This document shows positions 41,361 through 50,038 of a stretch of 64,000 nucleotides of DNA, one piece after another. Below the pieces are notes generated by a model. The model was not told where the DNA came from and made no database searches. It worked only from the letters and a program-made list of their open reading frames with translations. The DNA is from an uncultured Clostridia bacterium (GTDB lineage Bacteria; Bacillota; Clostridia; Christensenellales; Borkfalkiaceae), in NCBI GenBank assembly GCA_934271275.1, contig CAKQRD010000008.1, positions 1-64,000 of the forward strand, in the 5' to 3' direction. The position numbers and the translations under genes are program-made. Position 1 is the first letter of the stretch. Every line of letters starts with the position of its first letter.

Positions 41361-43772
41361 ATGAAAAGACTATCGAATTTTTTAATCGTCGCCCTTGCGG
41401 CGTTGTTTTTGGCGGTTGGTTTTGCGGCTTGCGGAAGTAACGGAGGGAGCGGCAATAACGGCGGCAACGGCACGGGCGGCGGAGATAAACCCTCCGGCGG
41501 ACATACCCATACTTTTATCGAAACGGTTATCGAGCCGACCTGCACCGAGAAAGGTTATACCATACATAAATGCATGTGCGGAGAGAAGTACGAGGATAGC
41601 TACGTCAGCGCGCTGGATCATAAGCTCGGAGAATGGAATGTGACTACGCCCGCGACGGAAGAAAAAGACGGCGAGGAAAAGAGAATTTGTACGCGCGAAA
41701 ACTGCGATTATTTTGAAACGCGTAAAATTCCGAAGCTCGACCATACGCACGATTATAAAGAAACGGTTGTCGAGCCTACTTGTACCGAAAAGGGTTATAC
41801 CTTGCATAAATGCGAGTGCGGAGAAGAGTATAAGGACGGAGAAACGGAAGCCTTGGGGCATTTGTTCGGCGCGTGGGAGACGATAACGCCCGCAACCGAA
41901 GATAGCGAAGGGCTTGAACAAAGGGTATGCGCGAGGAAGAATTGCGGCTTTAAAGAGGAGCGCGCAATACCCGTGCTTTCTCATACTCACCATTATATCA
42001 CTACGATAGTAGAACCCACATGTACGGAAAGAGGATATACGAAATATACTTGCGAAAAGTGCGGAAACAGCTATAACGCGAACTATAAAAAAGCCCTCGG
42101 ACACGATTATTCTACCGAATGGACGGTTGATGAAAAAGCTACTTGTCAAAAAACGGGTATAAAATCTCATCATTGCACGCGTTGCGAAGCTAAAACGGAC
42201 GAAACGGAAATACCCCTTGCCGACCACAACTACGTTGACGGCGTATGTACCGTTTGCGGTAATAAAACGATAGAAGAAGCGACAGGGCTTGAATATACGT
42301 TAAGCGCGGATAAGACCTATTATATCGTATCTGACATCGGGAAAGAAACACGCACTCGGTTTAGTATACCTACAACGTATAACGGACTGCCCGTAAAAGA
42401 GATAGGCGAAGTTGCGTTTTATAAAAAAGTCGATATAATACAAGTAATTTTAGCTGATAGCATAGAAAGAATAGGTGGTAGTGCTTTTAACGGATGCTCG
42501 AACTTACAGGAGATTCAAATTGGCAACGGACTACTGACGATAGGTGAAAAGGCATTTAACGAATGCAGTAGTTTGGATAATTTAGCGATACCAAAAAGTG
42601 TAAATGAAATAAATAAAAATGCGTTTAGTAATTGTAGTCAACTTATAAAGTATATCAAGGGTGTAGGCTACGTCGATAAATGGGCTATCGAGAGCGATGA
42701 TTTAGTAACGAAGGTAGAATTAAAAGCCGATACGGTCGGTATTGCGGATAGTGCGTTTAGTGGTTGCAATTCGCTCGCGAGTATAACGATACCCGACAGC
42801 ATAACAAATGTAGGCGATGATGCGTTTGCTGTGTGCGATTCGCTTAAAGAAGTATATATAACGGATATAGCGGCTTGGTGTAATATTAAGTTTAGTAATC
42901 CATTATATTGTGCACATAAATTATATTTAAATAACGAATTAGTAACCGATTTGATTATTCCAGACAGTGTGACGAGAATAGGTAATTATGCATTCTATAA
43001 TTGCCGTTCGCTCACGAGTATAACAATCCCCGACAGTGTGACGAGTATAGGAGATAGAGCGTTCATTGGTTGCAGTTCGCTCACGGGGGTATATATAACG
43101 GATATAGCTGCTTGGTGTAATATTGAGTTTAGTAATGAGTTTAGTAATCCATTAAGTTGTGCACTAAATTTATATTTAAATAACGAATTAGTAACCTATT
43201 TGGTTATTCCCGACGGTGTAATGAGTATAGGTGAGAGTGCGTTCTATGGTTGCATATCGCTCACGAGTATAACAATTCCCGATAGCGTGACGAGTATAGG
43301 CAATTATGCGTTCGATAATTGCAATTCGCTCGAAAAAATAAACGTGAGTGAGAATAACGCGAAATATGCAAGCGTAGACGGAATACTTTATGATAAAAAT
43401 AAAACTGAAATAATGCATATTCCGAAAAACATAAAAGGTGATGTAACAATTCCCGACGGTGTGACGAGTATAGGAGATTGGGCGTTCTATGGTTGCAGTT
43501 CGCTCACTGGTGTAACTATCGGAAACGGTGTGATAAGCATAGGAAAGCATGCGTTTAGTTCTTGCAGTTCGCTCACTGGTGTAACTATCGGAAACGGTGT
43601 GATAAGCATAGATAATTATGCGTTCAAGGGTTGCAGTTCGCTCAAAGATATTACCTATAACGGAACAAAAGCCGAATGGCGAAAGATAACAAAAGGAAGT
43701 GATTGGAAAACTAATACGGGTAACTTTACTGTGCATTGCACAGACGGAGATTTAACAAAAGATAAAGCTTAA
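41361..43772 (+). CDS. BspA-like leucine-rich-repeat lipoprotein (cassette 2)
   Basis: 803 residues from ATG 41361 (AAAGGAG 9 nt upstream); sequence before it is promoter. Signal peptide MKRLSNFLIVALAALFLAVGFAAC with a lipobox, then a Gly/Asn linker. Residues ~45-300 hold five Cys modules (PTCTEKGYT.HKC.CGE.YED), shared with the gene at 18997; 111 bp are identical (41666-41776 versus 19326-19436). Residues ~330-800 hold BspA-type LRR_5 units, interspersed with units containing ITDIAAWCNIKFSNPL and KINVSENNAKYASVDGILYDKNKTE. A cell-surface adhesin or binding protein (inference). Confidence 0.9.
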   Translation: MKRLSNFLIVALAALFLAVGFAACGSNGGSGNNGGNGTGGGDKPSGGHTHTFIETVIEPTCTEKGYTIHKCMCGEKYEDSYVSALDHKLGEWNVTTPATEEKDGEEKRICTRENCDYFETRKIPKLDHTHDYKETVVEPTCTEKGYTLHKCECGEEYKDGETEALGHLFGAWETITPATEDSEGLEQRVCARKNCGFKEERAIPVLSHTHHYITTIVEPTCTERGYTKYTCEKCGNSYNANYKKALGHDYSTEWTVDEKATCQKTGIKSHHCTRCEAKTDETEIPLADHNYVDGVCTVCGNKTIEEATGLEYTLSADKTYYIVSDIGKETRTRFSIPTTYNGLPVKEIGEVAFYKKVDIIQVILADSIERIGGSAFNGCSNLQEIQIGNGLLTIGEKAFNECSSLDNLAIPKSVNEINKNAFSNCSQLIKYIKGVGYVDKWAIESDDLVTKVELKADTVGIADSAFSGCNSLASITIPDSITNVGDDAFAVCDSLKEVYITDIAAWCNIKFSNPLYCAHKLYLNNELVTDLIIPDSVTRIGNYAFYNCRSLTSITIPDSVTSIGDRAFIGCSSLTGVYITDIAAWCNIEFSNEFSNPLSCALNLYLNNELVTYLVIPDGVMSIGESAFYGCISLTSITIPDSVTSIGNYAFDNCNSLEKINVSENNAKYASVDGILYDKNKTEIMHIPKNIKGDVTIPDGVTSIGDWAFYGCSSLTGVTIGNGVISIGKHAFSSCSSLTGVTIGNGVISIDNYAFKGCSSLKDITYNGTKAEWRKITKGSDWKTNTGNFTVHCTDGDLTKDKA

Positions 43773-43821
43773 AACAAACAAAAAAATTAAAAAAATATTT
43801 TCACAAAGGAGACAGAAAAGT

Positions 43822-44424
43822 ATGAGTAACGTCAATACCGTTAAGCATTTTCAAAAGCTTTGGGATAAGCAAAACGGTGGATTATGCGAATACTATGAGT
43901 TAGGTATGTCCGCGCTTCTTTCTATAAATAACAAAAATACTGATAAAGGTTTGATATTTGCTAAATGCGTATACATAAATTCGGCATATAGTACGCATAT
44001 AGTATTAAGCGATTTGCGCATTATAACAGACGCTATTTTTAATGAAAGTGATTTTGATAATTGGTTATATAATGATCCGGACACAACAAAAGCGGTCAAC
44101 TTTATACGAGGAATAATAAAAGATAAAGATTATTATTCGTTTGCAACAAAGTATTGCGCTTTACACGATGGGAGTAGATTTCCGATAAGAGATAAATTGT
44201 CGCTCAAAACATTAAAGTTTTATCAAAAAAAGGGCGATTTTTGTAGCAATAAAAAAGCGTTTACTTCTGATTTGAAAAATTATAAAGAATATATAAAAGC
44301 CTATGATGAATTTATTGAGTTTTATAATTTACAAGGATTGAGTTATAGGGAAGTAGATAAGTATTTATGGACTTTTAGTAAAATGCCCAAGTCTGAAAGC
44401 AAGAAACATATACTTATAAAATAG
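43822..44424 (+). CDS. Hypothetical protein downstream of BspA cassette 2
   Basis: 200 residues, soluble, AT-rich compared with host genes, 49 nt after the lipoprotein gene with AAAGGAGACAG as SD. Notable stretches: SFATKYCALHDGSRFPIRDKLSLKTLKFY (about 113-141) and EFIEFYNLQGLSYREVDKYLWTFSKM (about 166-192). This pattern (a Cys-x-x-His-type turn, then I-x-D, then a final DKYLW) recalls a group of uncharacterised Firmicute proteins, but no named domain was recognised. It is probably co-transcribed with the surface protein. The low GC suggests acquisition by transfer. Confidence 0.7.
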   Translation: MSNVNTVKHFQKLWDKQNGGLCEYYELGMSALLSINNKNTDKGLIFAKCVYINSAYSTHIVLSDLRIITDAIFNESDFDNWLYNDPDTTKAVNFIRGIIKDKDYYSFATKYCALHDGSRFPIRDKLSLKTLKFYQKKGDFCSNKKAFTSDLKNYKEYIKAYDEFIEFYNLQGLSYREVDKYLWTFSKMPKSESKKHILIK

Positions 44425-44431
44425 TATAAAA

Positions 44432-44471
44432 GAGCGCCCCGCGAAAGTTTTTCGCGGGGCGCTCGGCTTTT
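44432..44471 (+). terminator. Terminator closing cassette 2
   Basis: GAGCGCCCCGCGAA pairs perfectly with TTCGCGGGGCGCTC (44432-44445 with 44451-44464), followed by GGCTTTTT. Confidence 0.85.
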
Positions 44472-44497
44472 TATTTCGTAAAATTTCGTTATTTCGG

Positions 44498-44939
44498 CGG
44501 CGGGAGCAAGCCCCCGCCCTACGAAAAATAAATCAAACTCGCGCAGAATAACAACATGCTTAAACTGTCAAAGTTATGCATACAGTTTGTAACTGTACAT
44601 GAGAAAAAACGCGGACAACTTGCTGTCTGCCCCTTAAAGAATAAGGGGCAAGGTTAGCGTGAGGCATGCGAGGTAGTAAGGCGGGGTTTTTGAGGAGTTT
44701 TTGGAAAAGGGGTAAGTCCGAAAGGGGAAAAACGAATTCGGAAAACAGTTTTGCCCCTTTCGGAAAAGAGTAAACGCAAGAACGGATACTTTTCCGCTAC
44801 GAAGCACAAACATAGCGGAAAACAGTTCTTCCCCTCTCGCAAATTTGTGTAAAAATCTTCGGGCGGCGGGAGCAGGCCCCCGCCCTACGGGGTGCAAGAA
44901 GTTACCTCGCCCTACGATAGCATACAGTTTGTAACTGTG
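44498..44939. repeat. Intergenic repeat cluster C
   Basis: R1 44498-44523; R2 44581-44597; R4 about 44629-44840 (CCCCTTAA...TTAAGGGG head and CTTCCCCTCTCGC tail); R1 44864-44889; R2 44923-44939. The order R1-R2-R4-R1-R2 equals cluster A without R3. The frames that cross it are repeat translations, not genes. 44940-45047 shows nothing clear. Confidence 0.85.
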
Positions 44940-45047
44940 TAAAAGAAATATGATGGAAATTGTGCCTTTTTGCACGCACTTGACCTGCTACCTTTGAGAG
45001 ACATAGCCCTACGGGGTGTGAGCGGAAGCGTTCTTTTCGCGTTCCGT

Positions 45048-45076
45048 TTGACAAGGGATTTTTAAAGTAGTATAAT
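45048..45076 (+). promoter_or_regulatory. Promoter of ktrB-ktrA
   Basis: TTGACA (45048-45053), 17 nt, TATAAT (45071-45076): perfect consensus. The leader to the ktrB TTG is about 100 nt; no known riboswitch fold was recognised. Confidence 0.85.
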
Positions 45077-45181
45077 ACGGTAGGATAAAAAAAACGGAAA
45101 ACGCTTTCGGCGGCGATTCGTTCGTTTTTCTTGTAAAACGCACGGGCTTGCCGAACTTAATCGCGGAGGAATAATCCGATT

Positions 45182-46510
45182 TTGAAAAGGAAAATATTTA
45201 CTTCGGCAAGAGTAATCGTTCTGGGGTTTCTTGCGGTGATGACCGCGGGAACGCTTTTATTATGCCTTCCGATAGCTTCGAGCGGCGAGCCTTGCTCGTT
45301 TATCGATAGTTTTTTTACCGCCGTGTCTGCCGTCTGCGTGACGGGGCTTGTCGTAAAAAACACCGCCACAGAGTGGAGTTTTTTCGGACAGTTCGTCATT
45401 CTTTTGCTGATACAGATAGGCGGACTCGGCGTGGTTACCGTTGCAATGTCGCTCATCAAGGCTACGGGCAGGAAGATAGGGCTTTCGCAACGCAGTATCA
45501 TGCAGGAAACGCTTGCCGCGCCCGAAATCCGCGGAATAGTCAAGTTTACGCATTTCGTGTTCATCGGCACGTTCGCGGTGGAAGCGACAGGCGCGCTCGT
45601 TATGTCGCCCGTGTTTATAACCGACTTCGGGTTTTGGAAGGGGCTTTGGATGAGCCTTTTTCACTCGGTTTCGGCGTTCTGCAACGCGGGATTCGATATT
45701 TTGGGCGTGGAAACGCCTTTCGTTTCCCTCACGGCTTACGCGGATAACGCGGTGATAAATATCGCGATAATGCTTCTTATTATAATCGGCGGACTCGGGT
45801 TTCTCACTTGGGAGGACGTGAAAAAGCACGGGATTCACGTAAAGAGATACCGCACGCAGAGTAAAATCATACTCGTGACGACCGCGCTTTTGATAATCGT
45901 ACCCGCCGCGTACTTCTTCTTTTTCGAGTTCGCGGGCGAGCCTTTCGGAAAAAGACTGCTCGTATCTTTGTTTCAGGCGGTCACGCCGAGGACTGCGGGC
46001 TTCAATTCCGTTGCCGCAAGCGAAACGAGCGACGCGGCGCACGTTCTGGAAATTATTCTTATGCTGATAGGCGGTTCGCCCGGCTCGACTGCGGGCGGGC
46101 TTAAAACGACCACGTTCGCAATACTTCTTCTCGCCAGCCTTTCGGTGTTCAGAAAAAGAGACGATACCTGCGTGTTTAAGCGCAGAATTTCCGATAAAAC
46201 GGTTAAAACGGCGTGCGCGGTGGCGTTTATGTATATCGCGCTGTTTATAGTCGGCGGCGTGGCGATTTACGTCGCGGAAGGCAAAACGGAGGGCGTTACC
46301 ATGCTTTCCGCACTGTACGAAGCGGCTTCCGCAATCGGCACGGTAGGGCTTACGCTCGGAATAACGCCTGCGCTCGGTGTATTTTCTAAAATTGTGCTGA
46401 TGCTTTTGATGTTTATCGGGCGGGTCGGCGCGCTGACTATGATTTACGCGACCGTTTCCACCGCGAGCAACGAATACAGACTGCCCGAAGAAAAGGTTTC
46501 CGTCGGCTGA
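45182..46510 (+). CDS. ktrB: Potassium channel/transporter subunit KtrB (TrkH family)
   Basis: 442 residues, TTG start (GGAGGA 11 nt upstream). Four M1-P-M2 repeats with filter-loop Gly residues: AVSAVCVTGLVV (about 48-59), VSAFCNAGFDI (about 165-175), AVTPRTAGFNSV (about 272-283) and AASAIGTVGLTLG (about 381-393). GSPGSTAGGLKTTT (about 301-314) is the intramembrane gating loop region. It is an integral membrane protein for Na+-coupled or channel-like K+ uptake, gated by the KtrA ring encoded next. Confidence 0.94.
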   Translation: MKRKIFTSARVIVLGFLAVMTAGTLLLCLPIASSGEPCSFIDSFFTAVSAVCVTGLVVKNTATEWSFFGQFVILLLIQIGGLGVVTVAMSLIKATGRKIGLSQRSIMQETLAAPEIRGIVKFTHFVFIGTFAVEATGALVMSPVFITDFGFWKGLWMSLFHSVSAFCNAGFDILGVETPFVSLTAYADNAVINIAIMLLIIIGGLGFLTWEDVKKHGIHVKRYRTQSKIILVTTALLIIVPAAYFFFFEFAGEPFGKRLLVSLFQAVTPRTAGFNSVAASETSDAAHVLEIILMLIGGSPGSTAGGLKTTTFAILLLASLSVFRKRDDTCVFKRRISDKTVKTACAVAFMYIALFIVGGVAIYVAEGKTEGVTMLSALYEAASAIGTVGLTLGITPALGVFSKIVLMLLMFIGRVGALTMIYATVSTASNEYRLPEEKVSVG

Positions 46511-46577
46511 GAACCTGCGGACGGGTTAATAAACGAACGGACAATACGTCGTGTAAAATAATTGAAAGGAGATTGAT

Positions 46578-47225
46578 ATGAAATCGGTTTTATTGATAGG
46601 ATTAGGAAGATTCGGCAGGCATATAGCCGCAAAGCTTAACGAAATGGGACACGAGGTGATGGCGGTCGATAAAAAAGAGGACAGAGTGAATCACGTTCTG
46701 CCGCTCGTGTCGAACGCGGTCATCGGCGACGCGACTAACCCGGAGTTTTTGAAAACGCTCGGAATAAAGAATTTCGACGTGTGCATAGTCGCCGTCGGCA
46801 ACGATTTTCAGGGTTCGCTGGAAACGACCTCCCTTCTTAAAGAAATGGGCGCGAAGCTCGTGGTTTCGAGGGCTTCCGCGGACAGACAGGCGAGCCTTCT
46901 TAAAAAAATCGGCGCGGACGAGATAGTGTATCCCGAAAAGCAGCTTGCGAGCTGGACTGCGATTCGCTATACTTCCGACCATATTTTCGATTATATAGAA
47001 CTCGATAAGGATTATTCGATATACGAGGTGGCTGTTCCTGAGGAGTGGCAGGGAAAAACCGTCGGCGAAGTGGATACGCGTAAAAAATATTCGATAAACC
47101 TTCTGGGCATAAAAAAGGACGGCAAAATGAACCCCGTGATTTCGCCCGATACCGTTCTCGGCGGAGGCGTAACCCTTCTCGCGCTCGGAAAATACAAGGA
47201 TTTGCAGAGGTGCTTTAAAATTTAA
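46578..47225 (+). CDS. ktrA: Potassium uptake regulatory subunit KtrA (RCK/TrkA)
   Basis: 215 residues. RCK_N Rossmann domain VLLIGLGRFGRHIAAKL (GxGxxG, about 4-20) with VDKKEDRV and IGDATNPEFL; RCK_C from about 135 (YSIYEVAVPEEWQGKTVGEVDTRKKY). It binds ATP/ADP and NAD(H)-type ligands as an octameric ring on the KtrB cytoplasmic face. AAAGGAGA precedes the ATG, 67 nt after ktrB. Confidence 0.94.
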   Translation: MKSVLLIGLGRFGRHIAAKLNEMGHEVMAVDKKEDRVNHVLPLVSNAVIGDATNPEFLKTLGIKNFDVCIVAVGNDFQGSLETTSLLKEMGAKLVVSRASADRQASLLKKIGADEIVYPEKQLASWTAIRYTSDHIFDYIELDKDYSIYEVAVPEEWQGKTVGEVDTRKKYSINLLGIKKDGKMNPVISPDTVLGGGVTLLALGKYKDLQRCFKI

Positions 47226-47310
47226 GCTTTTTAGCGTCGGACAAAAAGCAATTACGAATTGACCTGCCGATTACGCAAAAGACGCAAAAGACTTAAAAAA
47301 GACTTGCGGA

Positions 47311-47351
47311 AAAAGGCTTCCTCCGAGGATATGCGGCGGAAGCCCTTTTTA
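47311..47351. terminator. Bidirectional terminator between ktrA and the small membrane protein gene
   Basis: AAGGCTTCC...GGAAGCC with an inner CTCCG/CGGCGG region, A run on the left and TTTTT on the right, at 47311-47351. It fits convergent ktrA (+) and the small gene (-). Confidence 0.75.
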
Positions 47352-47366
47352 TCCGAATCGTTCTTT

Positions 47367-47525
47367 TCAGCGCGTCGTCGTATTATCCGTCGTCTGCCCC
47401 CATAAGCAGTAGTTGTTACCCGTGGAAAGAAGCGCGAGAAGCAGTAAAAGCTGAGTGGTGTTTATGGTATTATTATTCGTAAGTAAAAACAAAAGCGCAA
47501 CGAGAGTGAGATTATTAGAATTCAT
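47367..47525 (-). CDS. 52-residue hydrophobic small protein
   Basis: It starts MNSNNLTLVALLFLLTNNN, continues INTTQLLLLLALLSTGNNYCLWG and ends with a Thr-rich tail. Two short hydrophobic stretches (about 6-15 and 25-34) separated by an Asn/Thr turn suggest a small membrane or surface-associated peptide. A strong SD (AAGGAGA, 4-5 nt before the ATG) and a terminator after the stop support expression. No family was recognised. Small hydrophobic proteins of this Asn/Leu type occur in sporulating Firmicutes, but a spore role is only a guess. Confidence 0.6.
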   Translation of the reverse strand: MNSNNLTLVALLFLLTNNNTINTTQLLLLLALLSTGNNYCLWGQTTDNTTTR

Positions 47526-47691
47526 TTCTATCTCCTTAAACCTTTATTTTTAATTTCGTCAATAATCTATTATATGCGAGCGGGTTCGACAAAATGCGTG
47601 CCGAGCCGTCCGCGCCCTTTTTCCCTCTTTATGATACAATATATGTGCAATCGTTAGAAATTGCCAAAATATTTTTAAGGGAGAAAGTTTT

Positions 47692-48027
47692 ATGCAACAA
47701 ATGTTACTCGACAAAAGACTTCAGGATATGGTTACGGAATACGTTCCGCAGGGCGAAATTTTAGACGACCTCGTCAGCTTCTTTTCCATATTTTCCGACT
47801 ATACGCGGCTGAAAATGATTTCCGCGCTCGCCATTTCCGAAATGTGCGTGACGGATATGTCGCGGCTTCTTAAACTCAATCAGACAACCGTTTCTCATCA
47901 GTTAAGACTTCTTAAAAACCTCAACGCGGTAAAGACCAAACGGCAGGGAAAAGTGGTTTTTTATTCTCTCCGCAACGACGCGCTTTCGGACGTTCTTCTT
48001 AAAGGCGTGGAATTTCTGGGTTATTAA
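47692..48027 (+). CDS. ArsR/SmtB-family transcriptional regulator
   Basis: 111 residues. The winged helix (DYTRLKMISALAISEMCVTDMSRLLKLNQTTVSHQLRLLKNLNAVKTKRQGKVVFYSLRNDA) is the ArsR fold. The alpha-3 segment has MCVTDMS, one Cys in the usual metal-site position rather than the full CxCxD/ELCVCDL, so metal sensing is uncertain. There is no transporter or detoxification partner nearby. An extended -10 (TGATACAAT, -10 at 47655-47660) precedes it; AAGGGAG is the SD. Confidence 0.88.
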   Translation: MQQMLLDKRLQDMVTEYVPQGEILDDLVSFFSIFSDYTRLKMISALAISEMCVTDMSRLLKLNQTTVSHQLRLLKNLNAVKTKRQGKVVFYSLRNDALSDVLLKGVEFLGY

Positions 48028-48172
48028 ACCCGCGTCAGACTCGTTTGTAAAGCCCGCCGTAAAACCCGCGTTCGGTATGCCGCGGAACGGGTATTAAACC
48101 CAAAAATCGTGATTAAACTCGCGCTAAAACCGCGCGGAAAAATCTAAATCGCGGCGAAAGGCTTTTAACCGC

Positions 48173-48202
48173 TTGTAATTATATCCGAAATCGTGGTATA
48201 CT
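48173..48202 (+). promoter_or_regulatory. Promoter fused to the uvrC start (leaderless)
   Basis: TTGTAA (48173-48178), 18 nt, TATACT (48197-48202) with TGG before the -10 (extended). The expected transcription start, 6-7 nt on, coincides with the GTG at 48209. Confidence 0.65.
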
Positions 48203-48208
48203 TATATC

Positions 48209-50038
48209 GTGAGCGTTTTAGAGGACAAGATAAAAAATCTTCCGACTAACCCCGGCGTATACGTTATGCTGGACAAGGACGGGCAGATTATTTACGTCGG
48301 TAAGGCGAAAAATCTTAAAAACCGCGTAAGACAATATTTTTTCAACTCGGTAAAGACCGAAAAAGTTATGGCGATGGTAAGTAATATCGCCGACTTTTAC
48401 TATATAATCGCGCCGAGCGAGATAGACGCGCTGTCTCTCGAAAACAACCTCATCAAAAAGCACAAGCCGAGATATAACATACTCTTAAAGGACGACAAAA
48501 CCTATCCGTACCTGAAAATCAACCTTAAAGAAGCGTTTCCGACCTTTACGGTCACGCGCAAGATAAAAAAGGACGGCGCAAAGTATTTCGGTCCGTTTAT
48601 GGGCGGCATTTCGGTTTCGCAGATTCTCGATACGGTAAATCTTTTATACCTTCTTCGTCCGTGCGACAAAAAGCTTACGGCGGGAAAGACCGAAAAGCCG
48701 TGCCTTAATTATCACATAAAGCGTTGCCTTGCGCCGTGCGCGGGGCTTGTTTCCGAAGAAGAGTACGCCGCCCGCGTGAAAGAAGCCGTGGATTTCGTTT
48801 CGGGCGATATTTCGGGCGCGGAAAAAACGCTTAAAGAACGAATGACGCAGGCGGCGGAAAACGAAGAGTTCGAGCTTGCGCTTAAATATAAAGAAGCTCT
48901 CGCCGCGCTCGATAAATTAAAGCTCCGCAGAGTGACCGCGCTTAATAAGTTCATAAACGCGGACGTTATCGCCTACAAGGCGAACGGCGTGTATTCGGCG
49001 GTGAATATTCTGTTCGTGAGAAGCGGCAGAATGAGCGGCGGCAAAAACTTTTCCTTCGAGAGCGCGGCTCTTTCTTCCGCGGACGCGCTTTCGGAATTTA
49101 TTCTGCGCTATTACCGCGACAACGCGGACGTTCCCGACGAGATAATTTTAGCCGAAGAGATTTCGGACGCTGAAGCCGTTTCGGAATTTTTAAGACTTCG
49201 TCACGGCAAAAAAGCTACGATAATCTGCGCGAAGCAGGGCGTAAGGCGGCAGCTTGCCGAAATGGCGGAAGCCAACGCGGAAGAGCATCTTTCCACCGCG
49301 GTGGATAAGATAAAACATAAAAACGATATGACCGTCGCGGCGTGCGCCGCGCTTAAAGAAAAGCTCGGACTTAAAAACTTTCCGAAGCGTATGGAATGTT
49401 ACGATATTTCAAACATTTCGGGAGTGGATAAGGTCGGCAGTATGGTGGTTTTTATTAACGGCGAAGCGGACAGGAACGAATACAGACGATTTCGCATAAA
49501 AAGCTTCGAGGGCGCGGACGATTTCAGGAGTCTTAAAGAGGTGCTGACGAGACGGTTCGAGAGAATGAATACCGATCCCGAGAAGTTCCCGAAGCCCGAC
49601 CTTATGATAATCGACGGCGGCAAAGGTCAGCTTTCCTCGGTAAAAGAGGTTTTCGACGAACTCGGAATAGAGGGAATAGACCTCATTTCTCTCGCAAAGC
49701 GGGAAGAAGAAGTGTTTTTACCCGACAGAAGCGATTCGATAATTCTCGACAAAAGCGATTATTGTCTCAGAATGCTGCAAAGAATCAGAGACGAAGCGCA
49801 CCGTTTTGCGATAACCTATTTCAGAACCCTGCACGGCAAACGCTCGCTTTCCTCCGTACTCGACGGGGTGAAAGGACTCGGAAAAGTGAAAAAGCGCGCG
49901 CTGCTCGCGCGGTTTAAAGACCTCGGCGGAATTATTTCCGCAACCGAAGAGGAGCTTACCGAGGTGGAAGGGATAGGCAAGGTTCAGGCGAAGAACATTA
50001 TTGATAAACTTACCGAAGAAGGACTGATTCAGAGATGA
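48209..50038 (+). CDS. uvrC: UvrABC system protein C
   Basis: 609 residues. N-terminal GIY-YIG nuclease LPTNPGVYVMLDKDGQIIYVGKAKNLKNRVRQYF (about 11-44), Cys cluster (CDKK...CLNY..KRCLAPCAG), UVR motif near 200-235, RNase-H-like nuclease MECYDISNISG...SMVVFINGEADRNEYRRF, and C-terminal HhH repeats (LDGVKGLGKVKKRALLARF, EVEGIGKVQAKNII). It makes both incisions in nucleotide excision repair. The GTG start has no SD; the promoter places the RNA 5' end on it, so initiation is probably leaderless. The N-terminus fits the family exactly, supporting this start. Confidence 0.97.
   Translation: MSVLEDKIKNLPTNPGVYVMLDKDGQIIYVGKAKNLKNRVRQYFFNSVKTEKVMAMVSNIADFYYIIAPSEIDALSLENNLIKKHKPRYNILLKDDKTYPYLKINLKEAFPTFTVTRKIKKDGAKYFGPFMGGISVSQILDTVNLLYLLRPCDKKLTAGKTEKPCLNYHIKRCLAPCAGLVSEEEYAARVKEAVDFVSGDISGAEKTLKERMTQAAENEEFELALKYKEALAALDKLKLRRVTALNKFINADVIAYKANGVYSAVNILFVRSGRMSGGKNFSFESAALSSADALSEFILRYYRDNADVPDEIILAEEISDAEAVSEFLRLRHGKKATIICAKQGVRRQLAEMAEANAEEHLSTAVDKIKHKNDMTVAACAALKEKLGLKNFPKRMECYDISNISGVDKVGSMVVFINGEADRNEYRRFRIKSFEGADDFRSLKEVLTRRFERMNTDPEKFPKPDLMIIDGGKGQLSSVKEVFDELGIEGIDLISLAKREEEVFLPDRSDSIILDKSDYCLRMLQRIRDEAHRFAITYFRTLHGKRSLSSVLDGVKGLGKVKKRALLARFKDLGGIISATEEELTEVEGIGKVQAKNIIDKLTEEGLIQR

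Noticed and set aside
44634..44975. Minus-strand frames in cluster C
   Set aside because: Same repeat families as clusters A and D; no start signal.
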